Positions 38,385-45,426 of a DNA stretch of 64,000 bases are shown here, piece after piece (the first letter of the stretch is position 1; each line of letters begins with the position of its first letter). A program made the translations under genes and the position numbers. The DNA lies in the NCBI GenBank assembly GCA_035601835.1, contig DATNNM010000012.1:124001-188000 (forward strand), read 5' to 3'. The stretch comes from Candidatus Tumulicola sp. (GTDB lineage: Bacteria; Vulcanimicrobiota; Vulcanimicrobiia; Eremiobacterales; Eremiobacteraceae). Below the pieces are notes generated by a model. It saw nothing but the letters and a program-made list of their open reading frames with translations, was not told the DNA's origin and did no database searches.

Positions 38385-39209
38385 CTAGTGCTTCACAAGC
38401 TCCGGAAACGCGAAGGCGAGCGCCAACGTGATGCCGTTGTTCATCGAGTGCGCGATGACGTTGGACCATAGGTTCCCGGTTCTGCGATAGACATACGCGA
38501 GCACCACGCCGATGGCGGCGAGCGGCAACGCATTCCACAGATCGCCGTGGCCTAAGCCGAAGATGACGCCGCTCAAGATCGCCGAGAGCGACAGCGGCAG
38601 ACGCTGCAGGAACGCCGTGAACAGGAAGCCTCGAAAGAAGATCTCTTCCGCGATCGGGGCGATGACGGAGACTGCGAGCAGGTCGAGCGCAAACGACATC
38701 GCACCACGGTGGGAGGCGAGGATGACCGCGGTCACCTGCGGATGCTCGCCCAAGAGCCTGCTTTGTATCAGGCCCATCGCCTCACCCAGCACCAGGCATG
38801 CCAGCCCGCCAAGGACTCCGATGCCCACGGCGCCGAGCTGCGGCACCCGCAAGCCGAGCGCCCGCGGCGTGATATCTAATGCGAACTTGCCGACCAGCAA
38901 TAGACAGCCGACGAGTCCCGCGTCGCTGACGAACTCGGTCCAGAAGATCACGGGAGCCGTGAGCAGCGCCTTGTAGAACGCGAGCTGCTCGGCCGGGCTC
39001 CCCAGGCGAACGTGGAAAAGCATCTTCGTGAGGTACGGGCTGTTCTTGATGACGAGCAGCGCGACGACGAATTGCCCGATGACGAACACGACCGCGCACA
39101 AGACGAAGATGCCGAACACCCGCCAGCCGCCCCAGTGCGCAGTGAAGGCCGGCGGTTCGCCGGCCGGGGGAATGATGATCGGCTCTTCGCTAAGGGTTAC
39201 GTTTTCCAA
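38385..39209 (-). CDS. CPBP family intramembrane metalloprotease
   Basis: The 274-residue multi-spanning protein has the CPBP (Abi/CAAX-protease) motif 1 EEIFFRGFLFTAF, motif 2 FGLGHGD and motif 3 NVIAHSMNNG. These residues form the glutamate/histidine catalytic site. Eight hydrophobic segments are visible. The substrate is unknown. It is six bases downstream of rsmA on the same strand. Confidence 0.93.
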   Translation of the reverse strand: MENVTLSEEPIIIPPAGEPPAFTAHWGGWRVFGIFVLCAVVFVIGQFVVALLVIKNSPYLTKMLFHVRLGSPAEQLAFYKALLTAPVIFWTEFVSDAGLVGCLLLVGKFALDITPRALGLRVPQLGAVGIGVLGGLACLVLGEAMGLIQSRLLGEHPQVTAVILASHRGAMSFALDLLAVSVIAPIAEEIFFRGFLFTAFLQRLPLSLSAILSGVIFGLGHGDLWNALPLAAIGVVLAYVYRRTGNLWSNVIAHSMNNGITLALAFAFPELVKH

Positions 39210-39215
39210 GAGGTC

Positions 39216-40112
39216 CTAGATTTGGCGCGGGACGCGAAAGCCCTGCGCATGCAACGCGTTGGCAAGCTTGATGAAGTCGTCGAGCGCGAAACGCTCGCCG
39301 CGGATGTTCGCATCTTTTCCGATCGAGCGCACCGCGTTTTCGAGGTCGCCTCGTCCGAGCGGAGCGTTCGGGTCGACCTTTTGAGCTGCCAAGCTCGACA
39401 GCACGCTGTTGACGAGGGTCTTTCGACGCTGCGCAAACGCGGCGCGCGAAAGCCAAAGCACGAGCGCAGGATCTCGCACGCCTGCATCGCGATCGCGCTT
39501 GGGCGTGAGCCGCACGACCGACGACGCCACGGCGGGCGGCGGATAAAAACCACCCGCTCCGGCGTCGAAGAGGTGCTCGACCCGGCAGTGGTAGTTCACG
39601 AAGACGGTTAGGCTGCTGTAGTCCGATGTGCCCGGCGCGGCGCTCAAGCGGCGGCCATATTCGCGCTGCACCATCACCACGGCCGTCTCCCACACGTCCG
39701 AGCAGCCGACGATGCGCTCGAGCAGCGGCGTGGTGATGTAATAGGGCAGATTGCCGCACACCGCGCGCGGCGCTGCTTCGCGCGACAGGGCGCCGGCAAG
39801 GTCGAACTCCAACGCGTCCTCTTCGAAGACGCGCACCTTCGGCGCATCGGCGAAGCGCTCTCGCAAGATCGCCGCCAAGCCTCGATCGACCTCCAAGACG
39901 TCCACACCGCGCGCGCCGGCAAGGAGCGCGGCGGTCAATGCGCCCGTGCCGCCGCCGATCTCGACGACGTACGAGCCTGCCGGCAGCACGCCCGCGATAC
40001 GCCCGGCAAAGCGCTGATCGATAAGGAAGTTCTGCCCGAGCCGTTTGCGCGGGCTCAAGCCTCGTTCGGCGAGCAGACGTTTTGGCGAAAAAAAAGAAGG
40101 GTCGCCGGTCAT
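39216..40112 (-). CDS. rsmA: 16S rRNA dimethyladenosine transferase
   Basis: The 298-residue product has KRLGQNFLIDQRFAGRI, the SAM motif VVEIGGGTGALTAALL, the target motif NLPYYITTPLLE and the C-terminal PPPAVASSVVRLTP. It dimethylates two adenosines in helix 45 of 16S rRNA. The ATG at 40112 was kept because SPKRLLAERGLSPRKRLGQNF aligns with the Bacillus KsgA start. That ATG sits in the loop of a terminator hairpin, with no separate ribosome site. A G5/3D protein gene lies immediately upstream. Confidence 0.96.
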   Translation of the reverse strand: MTGDPSFFSPKRLLAERGLSPRKRLGQNFLIDQRFAGRIAGVLPAGSYVVEIGGGTGALTAALLAGARGVDVLEVDRGLAAILRERFADAPKVRVFEEDALEFDLAGALSREAAPRAVCGNLPYYITTPLLERIVGCSDVWETAVVMVQREYGRRLSAAPGTSDYSSLTVFVNYHCRVEHLFDAGAGGFYPPPAVASSVVRLTPKRDRDAGVRDPALVLWLSRAAFAQRRKTLVNSVLSSLAAQKVDPNAPLGRGDLENAVRSIGKDANIRGERFALDDFIKLANALHAQGFRVPRQI

Positions 40113-40127
40113 ATACCGTCGCCCTTC
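40088..40127 (-). terminator. intrinsic terminator overlapping the rsmA start codon
   Basis: On the minus strand GAAGGGCGACGGT (40127-40115) pairs with ACCGGCGACCCTTC (40109-40096), with one bulge, around the loop ATATG, then eight Ts (40095-40088). It follows the 3D-protein stop at 40144. The loop contains the rsmA ATG (40112-40110), and the T-tract encodes rsmA residues 6-9. Confidence 0.75.
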
Positions 40128-40143
40128 GCCGGAAGCGCCTGGC

Positions 40144-41007
40144 CTACTGCTCTACGAGGTAGACCTTCACGGCGCGGCGTCCGAACACGATCGCATCCCT
40201 GACCGACTCCATGCAGAGGTCGATCCGGTTGCCGATGATCGCACCGCCCGTATCAGCCGCGATCGCCAGGCCGTAGCCCGGCACGAACACGTGCGATCCG
40301 AGCGGGATGACGCGCGGATCCACCGCGACAATCCCGTAACCCGCGGCGATGCCGGTCGCGGTGCGGCCCGTCGGGTACGCGGTAGCAGTCCAGGGCGTAT
40401 ACGCCGTGGCGACCATCGTGAAAACGCCTAGCAGCCTCCGGAACTTGGAGGAGGCGGCCAGTTGCTCGTAGGTCTGCGGGGCGCCCTCGATGACCAGCCC
40501 GGCTTTGGCCTTACGAAGCAAGGTGGCGTGAGCGACCTGGCGGTCGACGACGACCCGATCCCAGGTGGTCACCCGTTCGGTGACCACTTTGAGCCCCGGC
40601 ACGCCCCTGCGCACGAGTTTCCGCTGGCCGGGAGCTAGGTTAGGGCTAAAGCGGACCTCGGAGGCAAGGTTGAACTTTTCGCGATGCGTGCGGAACTGGC
40701 TCAAGATGCGCACCGGTCTGACCATCGTGGTGGTGCCGTGCAGATCATCGAATTTGGGTTTGGTGAGCAGGTCTTGCGCGGTCGCAACGGAGGCGCGCAG
40801 CCGTGCTTCCGCTTCGATCGGTTGATCGGTTAACGTCATCGTGACCGAATATGCCAATGCGCCGTCGTTGCGTGGCGACATCCAGTGCGAGTGAAGCGGA
40901 ACAGAAGCTGCGGAGCTCGTCGCTGAATAGGCGACGATGAGTAAAGTGACAAACGCGATTCGAATTTCAGGGTAGCGCGTCAATAGAAGGTCCTCATATG
41001 GGGCCAA
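40144..41007 (-). CDS. G5/3D-domain secreted protein
   Basis: The 287-residue product begins with a membrane or signal segment, then a G5-like region (LVRRGVPGLKVVTERVTTWDR) and the C-terminal 3D domain: VATAYTPWTATAYPTG, RTATGIAAGYGIVAVDPRVIPLG, YGLAIAADTGGAIIGNRIDLCM, in which three Asp residues lie. Such proteins (YabE, Rpf/MltA-related barrels) act on peptidoglycan. The C-terminal pair Cys and the DTGGAI motif are intact. Its position beside rsmA is as in Bacillus. Confidence 0.9.
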   Translation of the reverse strand: MAPYEDLLLTRYPEIRIAFVTLLIVAYSATSSAASVPLHSHWMSPRNDGALAYSVTMTLTDQPIEAEARLRASVATAQDLLTKPKFDDLHGTTTMVRPVRILSQFRTHREKFNLASEVRFSPNLAPGQRKLVRRGVPGLKVVTERVTTWDRVVVDRQVAHATLLRKAKAGLVIEGAPQTYEQLAASSKFRRLLGVFTMVATAYTPWTATAYPTGRTATGIAAGYGIVAVDPRVIPLGSHVFVPGYGLAIAADTGGAIIGNRIDLCMESVRDAIVFGRRAVKVYLVEQ

Positions 41008-41141
41008 CGGTCAGATCGTATACGTCCGAAGCCGGTGGTTGAAGTAGGGCCTTCAGCGACGAGCGATGTTCGAGATGCCGGAGTGAAGGCTTGTATCGCG
41101 CCAAAATGGCGGGGGCGACAAACTGCCCTTGCAACACGCGA

Positions 41142-41169
41142 ATTATATCACGGCAAATGCCCGTGTCAC
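41142..41169 (-). promoter_or_regulatory. promoter for the G5/3D gene
   Basis: On the minus strand GTGACA (41169-41164), a 16-base spacer and TATAAT (41147-41142) sit 135 bases upstream of the start. The spacer holds a palindromic CGGGCATTTGCCG, a possible operator. The 270-base gap to the divergent glycosyltransferase carries no gene. Confidence 0.65.
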
Positions 41170-41278
41170 AAGGGATTCCCGCTGTGCGGACCCAACGGTC
41201 CCGCTGAAGGATTCGTGGTTCAGTCACAGGAACGCGAGCGCCCGCATCGTTCCGGAGTACGAGAAGCTCAAGCTAATC

Positions 41279-42514
41279 ATGAAAATCGGCATCTTCACCG
41301 AAGTGTACCGCCCGATCGTCAACGGCGTGGTCACCTCCGTCGAATCGCTCGGCGAAGAGCTGCGTGCGCTCGGTCACGAGGCCTATACTTTCGCGCCGCG
41401 CATTCCGAATGGCGCGGAGACGACAGGCCGCGTCTTTTTCATGCCGTCGTTGCCGCTGCCCGCGCGCACGGAATATCGATTGACGTTACCGCTGGTCGCG
41501 CGGCGCAACAAGATCCGTTTTCTGAGCCAGTGCGATGTCATTCACAGTCATTCGCTTTTCATCACGGGATGGATGGCCTCGTATTATGCGCGACGTCGCT
41601 TTCGCGTGCCGCTGGTTTTCACGTATCACACATTGTTGGAAAGCTACGCGCACTACTCGCCGCTCGGGCGGCGGCTCACCGCGCAACTAACCCGAGAGCT
41701 GACCCGGACTTATGCTAACGCCGCCGATGCCGTCATCGTGCCCACCCGGGCGGTGGCGGCCCAACTCCGGGAACGAGGCGTAGTGGCCCCGATTTCCGTG
41801 ATTCCCACGGGGATCAACATCGAGTTGTTCCGCGGTGCGGGAGCGGTCGAGGCAAAGTCCGTTCGGCAGCGCTTCGGCATCCCGGTGGACGCGCCGCTGG
41901 TGCTGTTGGTCTCGCGCATGGCCCAGGAGAAGAACATCCCCTTCGCGCTGTCGGCCTTCGCGCGCTTGCGGCAGGCGCTCCCAGAGGCGCGCCTGCTGCT
42001 CGTTGGCTCAGGCCCGTTGGCGGAAGCCCTGAAGGCCCAAACGCGCACGGACGGACTTGCGGGATCGGTCATTTTCGCGGGCAGCGTACCCAACGCGGAG
42101 CTGCCTGGATTCTACGCTGCAGCCGACGCGTTTGCGTTCCCCTCGATCACCGAGACCCAGGGGCTGGTCCTCGCCGAAGCCTTTGCAGCCGGCGTGCCCG
42201 TGATCGCCGTGGACACGCCGCAAACGCGCGATGTCTTTGGGGCGAATATCGCTGGAGAGTTGGTCGAAGATCCCGAGGCGATGGCCAACGGGCTGCTCGG
42301 CCTGCTGACGGATCCGGAGAAAAGGGCCGTGGCCTCCGCCCACGCGCTGACCGCTGCTGCCGCATTCGATGCTAAAGCAAACGCCGGGCGAGTGGTCGCC
42401 GTGTACGAGGCGGTCATGGCGAACAAAGCGGGAACGGCCGAAATGGCCGACTTCGAGGCCCTTTTCGACCCCATAGACGCCGCCGTCCCGAAAGACAAAC
42501 CAGCCGAGATGTAA
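41279..42514 (+). CDS. family 4 glycosyltransferase (glycolipid/mannosyl type)
   Basis: The 411-residue protein starts KIGIFTEVYRPIVNGVVTSVES, a hallmark of MgtA/GtfA-like GT4 enzymes, and continues with DVIHSHSLFITGW, VFTYHTLLESYAHYSP, VIPTGINIELF, LLVSRMAQEKNIPFALSAF, PSITETQGLVLAEAFAAGVPVIA and DTPQTRDVF. Such enzymes transfer glucose or mannose to diacylglycerol or phosphatidylinositol; the acceptor here is uncertain. The ATG at 41279 was preferred over longer frames because homologues begin there. No clear ribosome site is seen. Confidence 0.9.
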   Translation: MKIGIFTEVYRPIVNGVVTSVESLGEELRALGHEAYTFAPRIPNGAETTGRVFFMPSLPLPARTEYRLTLPLVARRNKIRFLSQCDVIHSHSLFITGWMASYYARRRFRVPLVFTYHTLLESYAHYSPLGRRLTAQLTRELTRTYANAADAVIVPTRAVAAQLRERGVVAPISVIPTGINIELFRGAGAVEAKSVRQRFGIPVDAPLVLLVSRMAQEKNIPFALSAFARLRQALPEARLLLVGSGPLAEALKAQTRTDGLAGSVIFAGSVPNAELPGFYAAADAFAFPSITETQGLVLAEAFAAGVPVIAVDTPQTRDVFGANIAGELVEDPEAMANGLLGLLTDPEKRAVASAHALTAAAAFDAKANAGRVVAVYEAVMANKAGTAEMADFEALFDPIDAAVPKDKPAEM

Positions 42515-42541
42515 TGTGGTATGCCGGACTTTACGTCCGGC
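42514..42541 (+). repeat. palindromic element, class C
   Basis: ATGTGGTAT is followed by GCCGGAC (42523-42529), TTTAC and GTCCGGC (42535-42541), a perfect 7-bp stem. It starts at the last base of the glycosyltransferase stop. Confidence 0.85.
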
Positions 42542-42548
42542 TTTGGGT

Positions 42549-42577
42549 TTGACAATCGAACACTCGTTCGATTAAAA
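42549..42577 (+). promoter_or_regulatory. promoter of the RNase H-like gene
   Basis: TTGACA (42549-42554) is a perfect -35 box; 17 bases later TTAAAA (42572-42577) is a plausible -10. The start codon follows at 42588, so the transcript has a very short leader or the -10 lies slightly elsewhere. A LexA-like palindrome fills the spacer. Confidence 0.65.
42554..42573. promoter_or_regulatory. LexA (SOS) operator, GAAC-N4-GTTC type
   Basis: AATCGAAC-ACTC-GTTCGATT is a perfect 8-bp inverted repeat. TCGAAC-N4-GTTCGA is the published mycobacterial/Gram-positive SOS-box consensus. It lies between the -35 and -10 boxes, the usual position for repression. Confidence 0.75.
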
Positions 42578-42587
42578 TTGAACCACG

Positions 42588-43073
42588 ATGATGGCCCCAA
42601 CGCTCCTCCCCCAAATGACCCCCCAAACGGGCCGCAGATCGGCCCCCGCCGGCGCGCGCAGCGACTGCCAAGCCTACATCGCCGTGGTCCGTTGCGGAGC
42701 GGGCCGCGGCATAGCCGCGGTGGCGCTGCTCGACCGCGCGGGGGACGGCACGGGAGAGCACTTCATCCCCTTCTCCGTGAGAGAGCAGCCGTCGCAACAA
42801 GGAAGAGACTACATCTACGCTGGTTTGATCGCTGCGCTGGATCGGCTGCGAAGTCTTGGCATCCGCCGGTTAGCGGTTCACGTCGACGACGCGCAACTGG
42901 TCGCGGAACTCGAACAAAAAACGCAGCCGCACCGTGAGCTCACGCTAGCGTACATCCTGCTCGGCTGCAAACTCAACGAGTTCGCAAGCGCAAAGGTCGT
43001 GCTGGAAAGACCGGAACGGCTCGCGGCGCTGCGCGCCAAGACGGACAGCCTCGCCGCCCCCCTCGCGATGTAA
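42588..43073 (+). CDS. putative RNase H-like fold protein
   Basis: The 161-residue protein has the strand/helix pattern of RNase H (RVT_3) domains: AYIAVVRCGAGRGIAAVALLD, GRDYIYAGLIAALDRLRSLGIRRLAVHVDDAQLVAELEQK, then a C-terminal helix. In the RNase HI consensus the first Asp (DGA) is replaced by V and the E of AEY by D, while the third acidic position (DD) is kept. The active site therefore looks degenerate. A LexA-like box in its promoter suggests DNA-damage induction. The call is tentative. The gene is followed by two palindromes with a T-run. Confidence 0.5.
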   Translation: MMAPTLLPQMTPQTGRRSAPAGARSDCQAYIAVVRCGAGRGIAAVALLDRAGDGTGEHFIPFSVREQPSQQGRDYIYAGLIAALDRLRSLGIRRLAVHVDDAQLVAELEQKTQPHRELTLAYILLGCKLNEFASAKVVLERPERLAALRAKTDSLAAPLAM

Positions 43074-43083
43074 ACCTTATTAG

Positions 43084-43109
43084 ATGTAGCGTTCCGAGCG
43101 AAGCTCGGA
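43084..43109 (+). repeat. palindromic element, class B
   Basis: ATGTAGCGT is followed by TCCGAG-CGAAG-CTCGGA (43093-43109). An identical copy lies at 60078 and a degenerate one at 58341. Confidence 0.85.
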
Positions 43110-43112
43110 TTT

Positions 43113-43136
43113 GTAGTGCCGGGGCTTTAGCCCCGG
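43113..43136 (+). repeat. palindromic element, class A
   Basis: GTAGTG then CCGGGGCTTTAGCCCCGG (43119-43136), the same sequence as the copy at 2929. It is directly downstream of a class B element, and six Ts follow. Confidence 0.9.
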
Positions 43137-43142
43137 TTTTTT
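43119..43142 (+). terminator. intrinsic terminator built from the class A palindrome
   Basis: The perfect 7-bp CCGGGGC/GCCCCGG stem is followed by six Ts (43137-43142). It would stop transcription of the RNase H-like gene. Confidence 0.7.
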
Positions 43143-43143
43143 C

Positions 43144-44274
43144 TTAGTCTTCCACGACCACGAGCGGCTCGGGTTCCTTGAGCGGCGCCGCGATCAATCC
43201 GCTCGTCTCCACCACGACCTGCGGGTGCGCGAAGCGATTCCACAACACGCGGATGATGCCGGCCAGCGGCACTGACACGAACATCCCGAGGATGCCGCCG
43301 ACTTCGGCGCCGATGAGGATCGCGACGATCACCATCAGCGGCGGCAGGCCGACCCGTTGCCCAACGATGAACGGCGCGATGAAGTGGCCCTCGAGTTCGT
43401 ACATCGCGAAAAACGCGAGCGCGACGAGCACGCCCCAAACGGCACCGTGCTCGAAGATGGCTAGTATCACAGCGGGAATCGCTCCCGCGATGGCGCCCAC
43501 GTACGGAATGACGTCCATGACGCCGACGAACACGCCGATGAGCAAGGCGTACTTGATATGGAAGGCGAGCAAGATGACGGTCGCGAGCGTTGCCACGACG
43601 GCCGCCACGATGACTTGGCCTCGAATGAAACCCCCGAGCACTGCATCGATGTCATGCAGCACGCCCAGGATATGCTCGCGATAGCGTGCCGGAAATAGCG
43701 CGATCGTGCCATCCCGCAGCCGATCGAGATCCAACAAGATGTAGAACGCCAGAATGGGCACGATGATCAGGCCGGTGATGACCGACACGACGTTGAGCGC
43801 GATGCGCAGCGCTTGTCCCGCCGCGGTGCCGGCATAGGCTTGCAAGTCCGACACGAGTTGATCGAATAGGTTGGCAATGGTCTGGCGCGTCTCTTCAGGC
43901 GCGGCAGAGAGCAGACTATTGTTGGCGCTCACGATGCCGTCACGCAGTTGGCTGACGAGGGTAGGAAAGTCGTGAATGAACGTGCGCCCTTGCACGGTGA
44001 CCCTCGGGCCGGCGAAGGCGCCGACGCCCGTCAACAGCAGCGCGAGCAGAAGGTAGACCGTCGTGATGGCGAGCCAGCGCGGCCAACGCCGCCGCTCAAG
44101 CCAAGCGATGACCGGATAGATGAGGTAGGCGAAGAAGCCCGCCCCGATCAGCACTATCGCGACGAGCAGGATCTTGCTGACGACCATCCATACGACCGCT
44201 GCGAGCGCGATGATGGCCAGGACGAGCAGAACGAACCGCAGTGCGCGCGTCAGCCGGTCGTTGGGTTCGAACAT
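43144..44274 (-). CDS. AI-2E family transporter (YdbI/PerM-like)
   Basis: The 376-residue product has about eight membrane segments and the PF01594 hallmarks: YPVIAWLERRRWPRWLAI, IVPILAFYILLDLDRLR, GGFIRGQVIVAAVVA, VMDVIPYVGAIAGAIPA, GQRVGLPPLMVIVAILIGAEVGGILG. The family includes Na+/H+ antiporters and AI-2 exporters; the substrate is open. The ATG at 44274 was chosen; the longer frame runs into a class C palindrome. No strong ribosome site is seen. Confidence 0.9.
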   Translation of the reverse strand: MFEPNDRLTRALRFVLLVLAIIALAAVVWMVVSKILLVAIVLIGAGFFAYLIYPVIAWLERRRWPRWLAITTVYLLLALLLTGVGAFAGPRVTVQGRTFIHDFPTLVSQLRDGIVSANNSLLSAAPEETRQTIANLFDQLVSDLQAYAGTAAGQALRIALNVVSVITGLIIVPILAFYILLDLDRLRDGTIALFPARYREHILGVLHDIDAVLGGFIRGQVIVAAVVATLATVILLAFHIKYALLIGVFVGVMDVIPYVGAIAGAIPAVILAIFEHGAVWGVLVALAFFAMYELEGHFIAPFIVGQRVGLPPLMVIVAILIGAEVGGILGMFVSVPLAGIIRVLWNRFAHPQVVVETSGLIAAPLKEPEPLVVVED

Positions 44275-44294
44275 AGACGGGGCCGGTTCGCCCA

Positions 44295-44323
44295 ATGTGG
44301 TATGCCGGACCTTGGTCCGGCAT
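44295..44323 (+). repeat. palindromic element, class C
   Basis: ATGTGGT is followed by ATGCCGGACC (44302-44311), TT, and GGTCCGGCAT (44314-44323), a perfect 10-bp stem. It lies upstream of the AI-2E gene. Confidence 0.9.
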
Positions 44324-44328
44324 CCGAG

Positions 44329-44358
44329 CAAAAAAGAAGGGCGGCATCGCTGCCGCCC
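44329..44358 (-). terminator. intrinsic terminator of the lipoprotein gene
   Basis: On the minus strand GGGCGGCA-GCGA-TGCCGCCC (44358-44339) is followed by CTTCTTTTTTGC. It is 25 bases past the lipoprotein stop. Confidence 0.85.
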
Positions 44359-44382
44359 GTGCATGTTGGTCCATAGGGCGGG

Positions 44383-45324
44383 TTATTCTACGATCGTGAA
44401 ATATGCGCTCACGGAGAAGTTGCTGGTGCCGTTGATGCCGTTGGTGAGGGTCGGCGCTGCCGCTGTATTGTTGGGCTGCCCGTCCTCGATCCACGGAAAA
44501 TCCGCGCCCATGCAAAACGCGTGGTTCGTGCCTGCGGCAATCGTGTTTGCCCCCCACGAGCTGCTGACGTCTGGAACAACGCCTGTGCTGCCGCTGGCCA
44601 ATACCACAGCCCTCACGGTCGTTTGATTCGACGTGCCGACCGTCACGATCACAACCCGTTCCGTAACGCCGGCCGGCGGTGCGGCAGGCGTCAGCGTGAA
44701 CGTGCCGCCCCCCAAACCGTCGCTGACAAAAGCCAGGCCCGTGCATGGATTCGCGAGGATGCCAGCAAGCGCCGGTAAGGTGGCGCTGGCGCTGTACGGG
44801 ATCGTGCCACCGTTCACCGACACGCTGGTGGCTAGGGTATACGTCCCTCCGGCGATCGGGATTGCACCGAACGTCGCCCGCGGACTTGACTGGTAGATGT
44901 ACCCCGTGGGCACGCACGAGTTGGGGGCGGCAGGACAGCCTCCGATCGGATTGAACGCCGGCGCAACTCCGTAGATGCCATTGTTCCCCGCCGCCTGGCC
45001 GTATTCGAAAAGGCTACCAACGGTTGAGACTGCCGTACTAGGCAGCGTTAGAGTGGCCGTCCCCGGCACCAAATACGCCGAGTTTCCGAATTGATTCCTA
45101 AAGGTTGAAACTGCGTTGACGAACGCGAGAGGACCCGCTGTGCTTAAATGGTTTATCCGGCTCGCAAGAATCGCGGGATTGCCGTAATCGGCCACCGTCC
45201 CCACGGAGAGTTGGAGAGTCGCGTTGGTGCTGAATATGGTGGGAGCGATGCTGTTATTTGTCGTGCAACCCGCGACGCCTACCAGGCAAAGCAGTCCAAC
45301 GAGTCCTGCCTTGAGTCTGTGCAT
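44383..45324 (-). CDS. lipoprotein with beta-sandwich repeats, unknown function
   Basis: The 313-residue product has a lipobox signal (LCLVGVAGC, Cys20) and a Thr/Ser/Ala-rich mature part of repeated beta-strand blocks (NATLQLSVGTVADYG, ATLTLPSTAVSTVG, GTYTLATSVSVNGG, ERVVIVTVGTSNQTT). AAAGGA precedes the ATG at 45324. It lies downstream of the TonB-dependent receptor, so it may be its surface partner, but it does not look like SusD. No family is recognised. Confidence 0.75.
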   Translation of the reverse strand: MHRLKAGLVGLLCLVGVAGCTTNNSIAPTIFSTNATLQLSVGTVADYGNPAILASRINHLSTAGPLAFVNAVSTFRNQFGNSAYLVPGTATLTLPSTAVSTVGSLFEYGQAAGNNGIYGVAPAFNPIGGCPAAPNSCVPTGYIYQSSPRATFGAIPIAGGTYTLATSVSVNGGTIPYSASATLPALAGILANPCTGLAFVSDGLGGGTFTLTPAAPPAGVTERVVIVTVGTSNQTTVRAVVLASGSTGVVPDVSSSWGANTIAAGTNHAFCMGADFPWIEDGQPNNTAAAPTLTNGINGTSNFSVSAYFTIVE

Positions 45325-45369
45325 TTCGAGATTATCCTTTCTTAGCTCTTGATCTGGGCCGACAATCCC

Positions 45370-45402
45370 GGGGCGGCGGCTGGTTTGACCGGCCGCCGCC
45401 CC
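45370..45402 (-). other. large GC hairpin between receptor and lipoprotein genes
   Basis: GGGGCGGCGGC (45370-45380) and GCCGCCGCCCC (45392-45402) pair perfectly over 11 bp. No T-run follows in the direction of transcription, so it may act as an mRNA processing or stability element rather than a full terminator. Confidence 0.5.
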
Positions 45403-45426
45403 AGTCATGGCTCGTCTACGTCTTCT

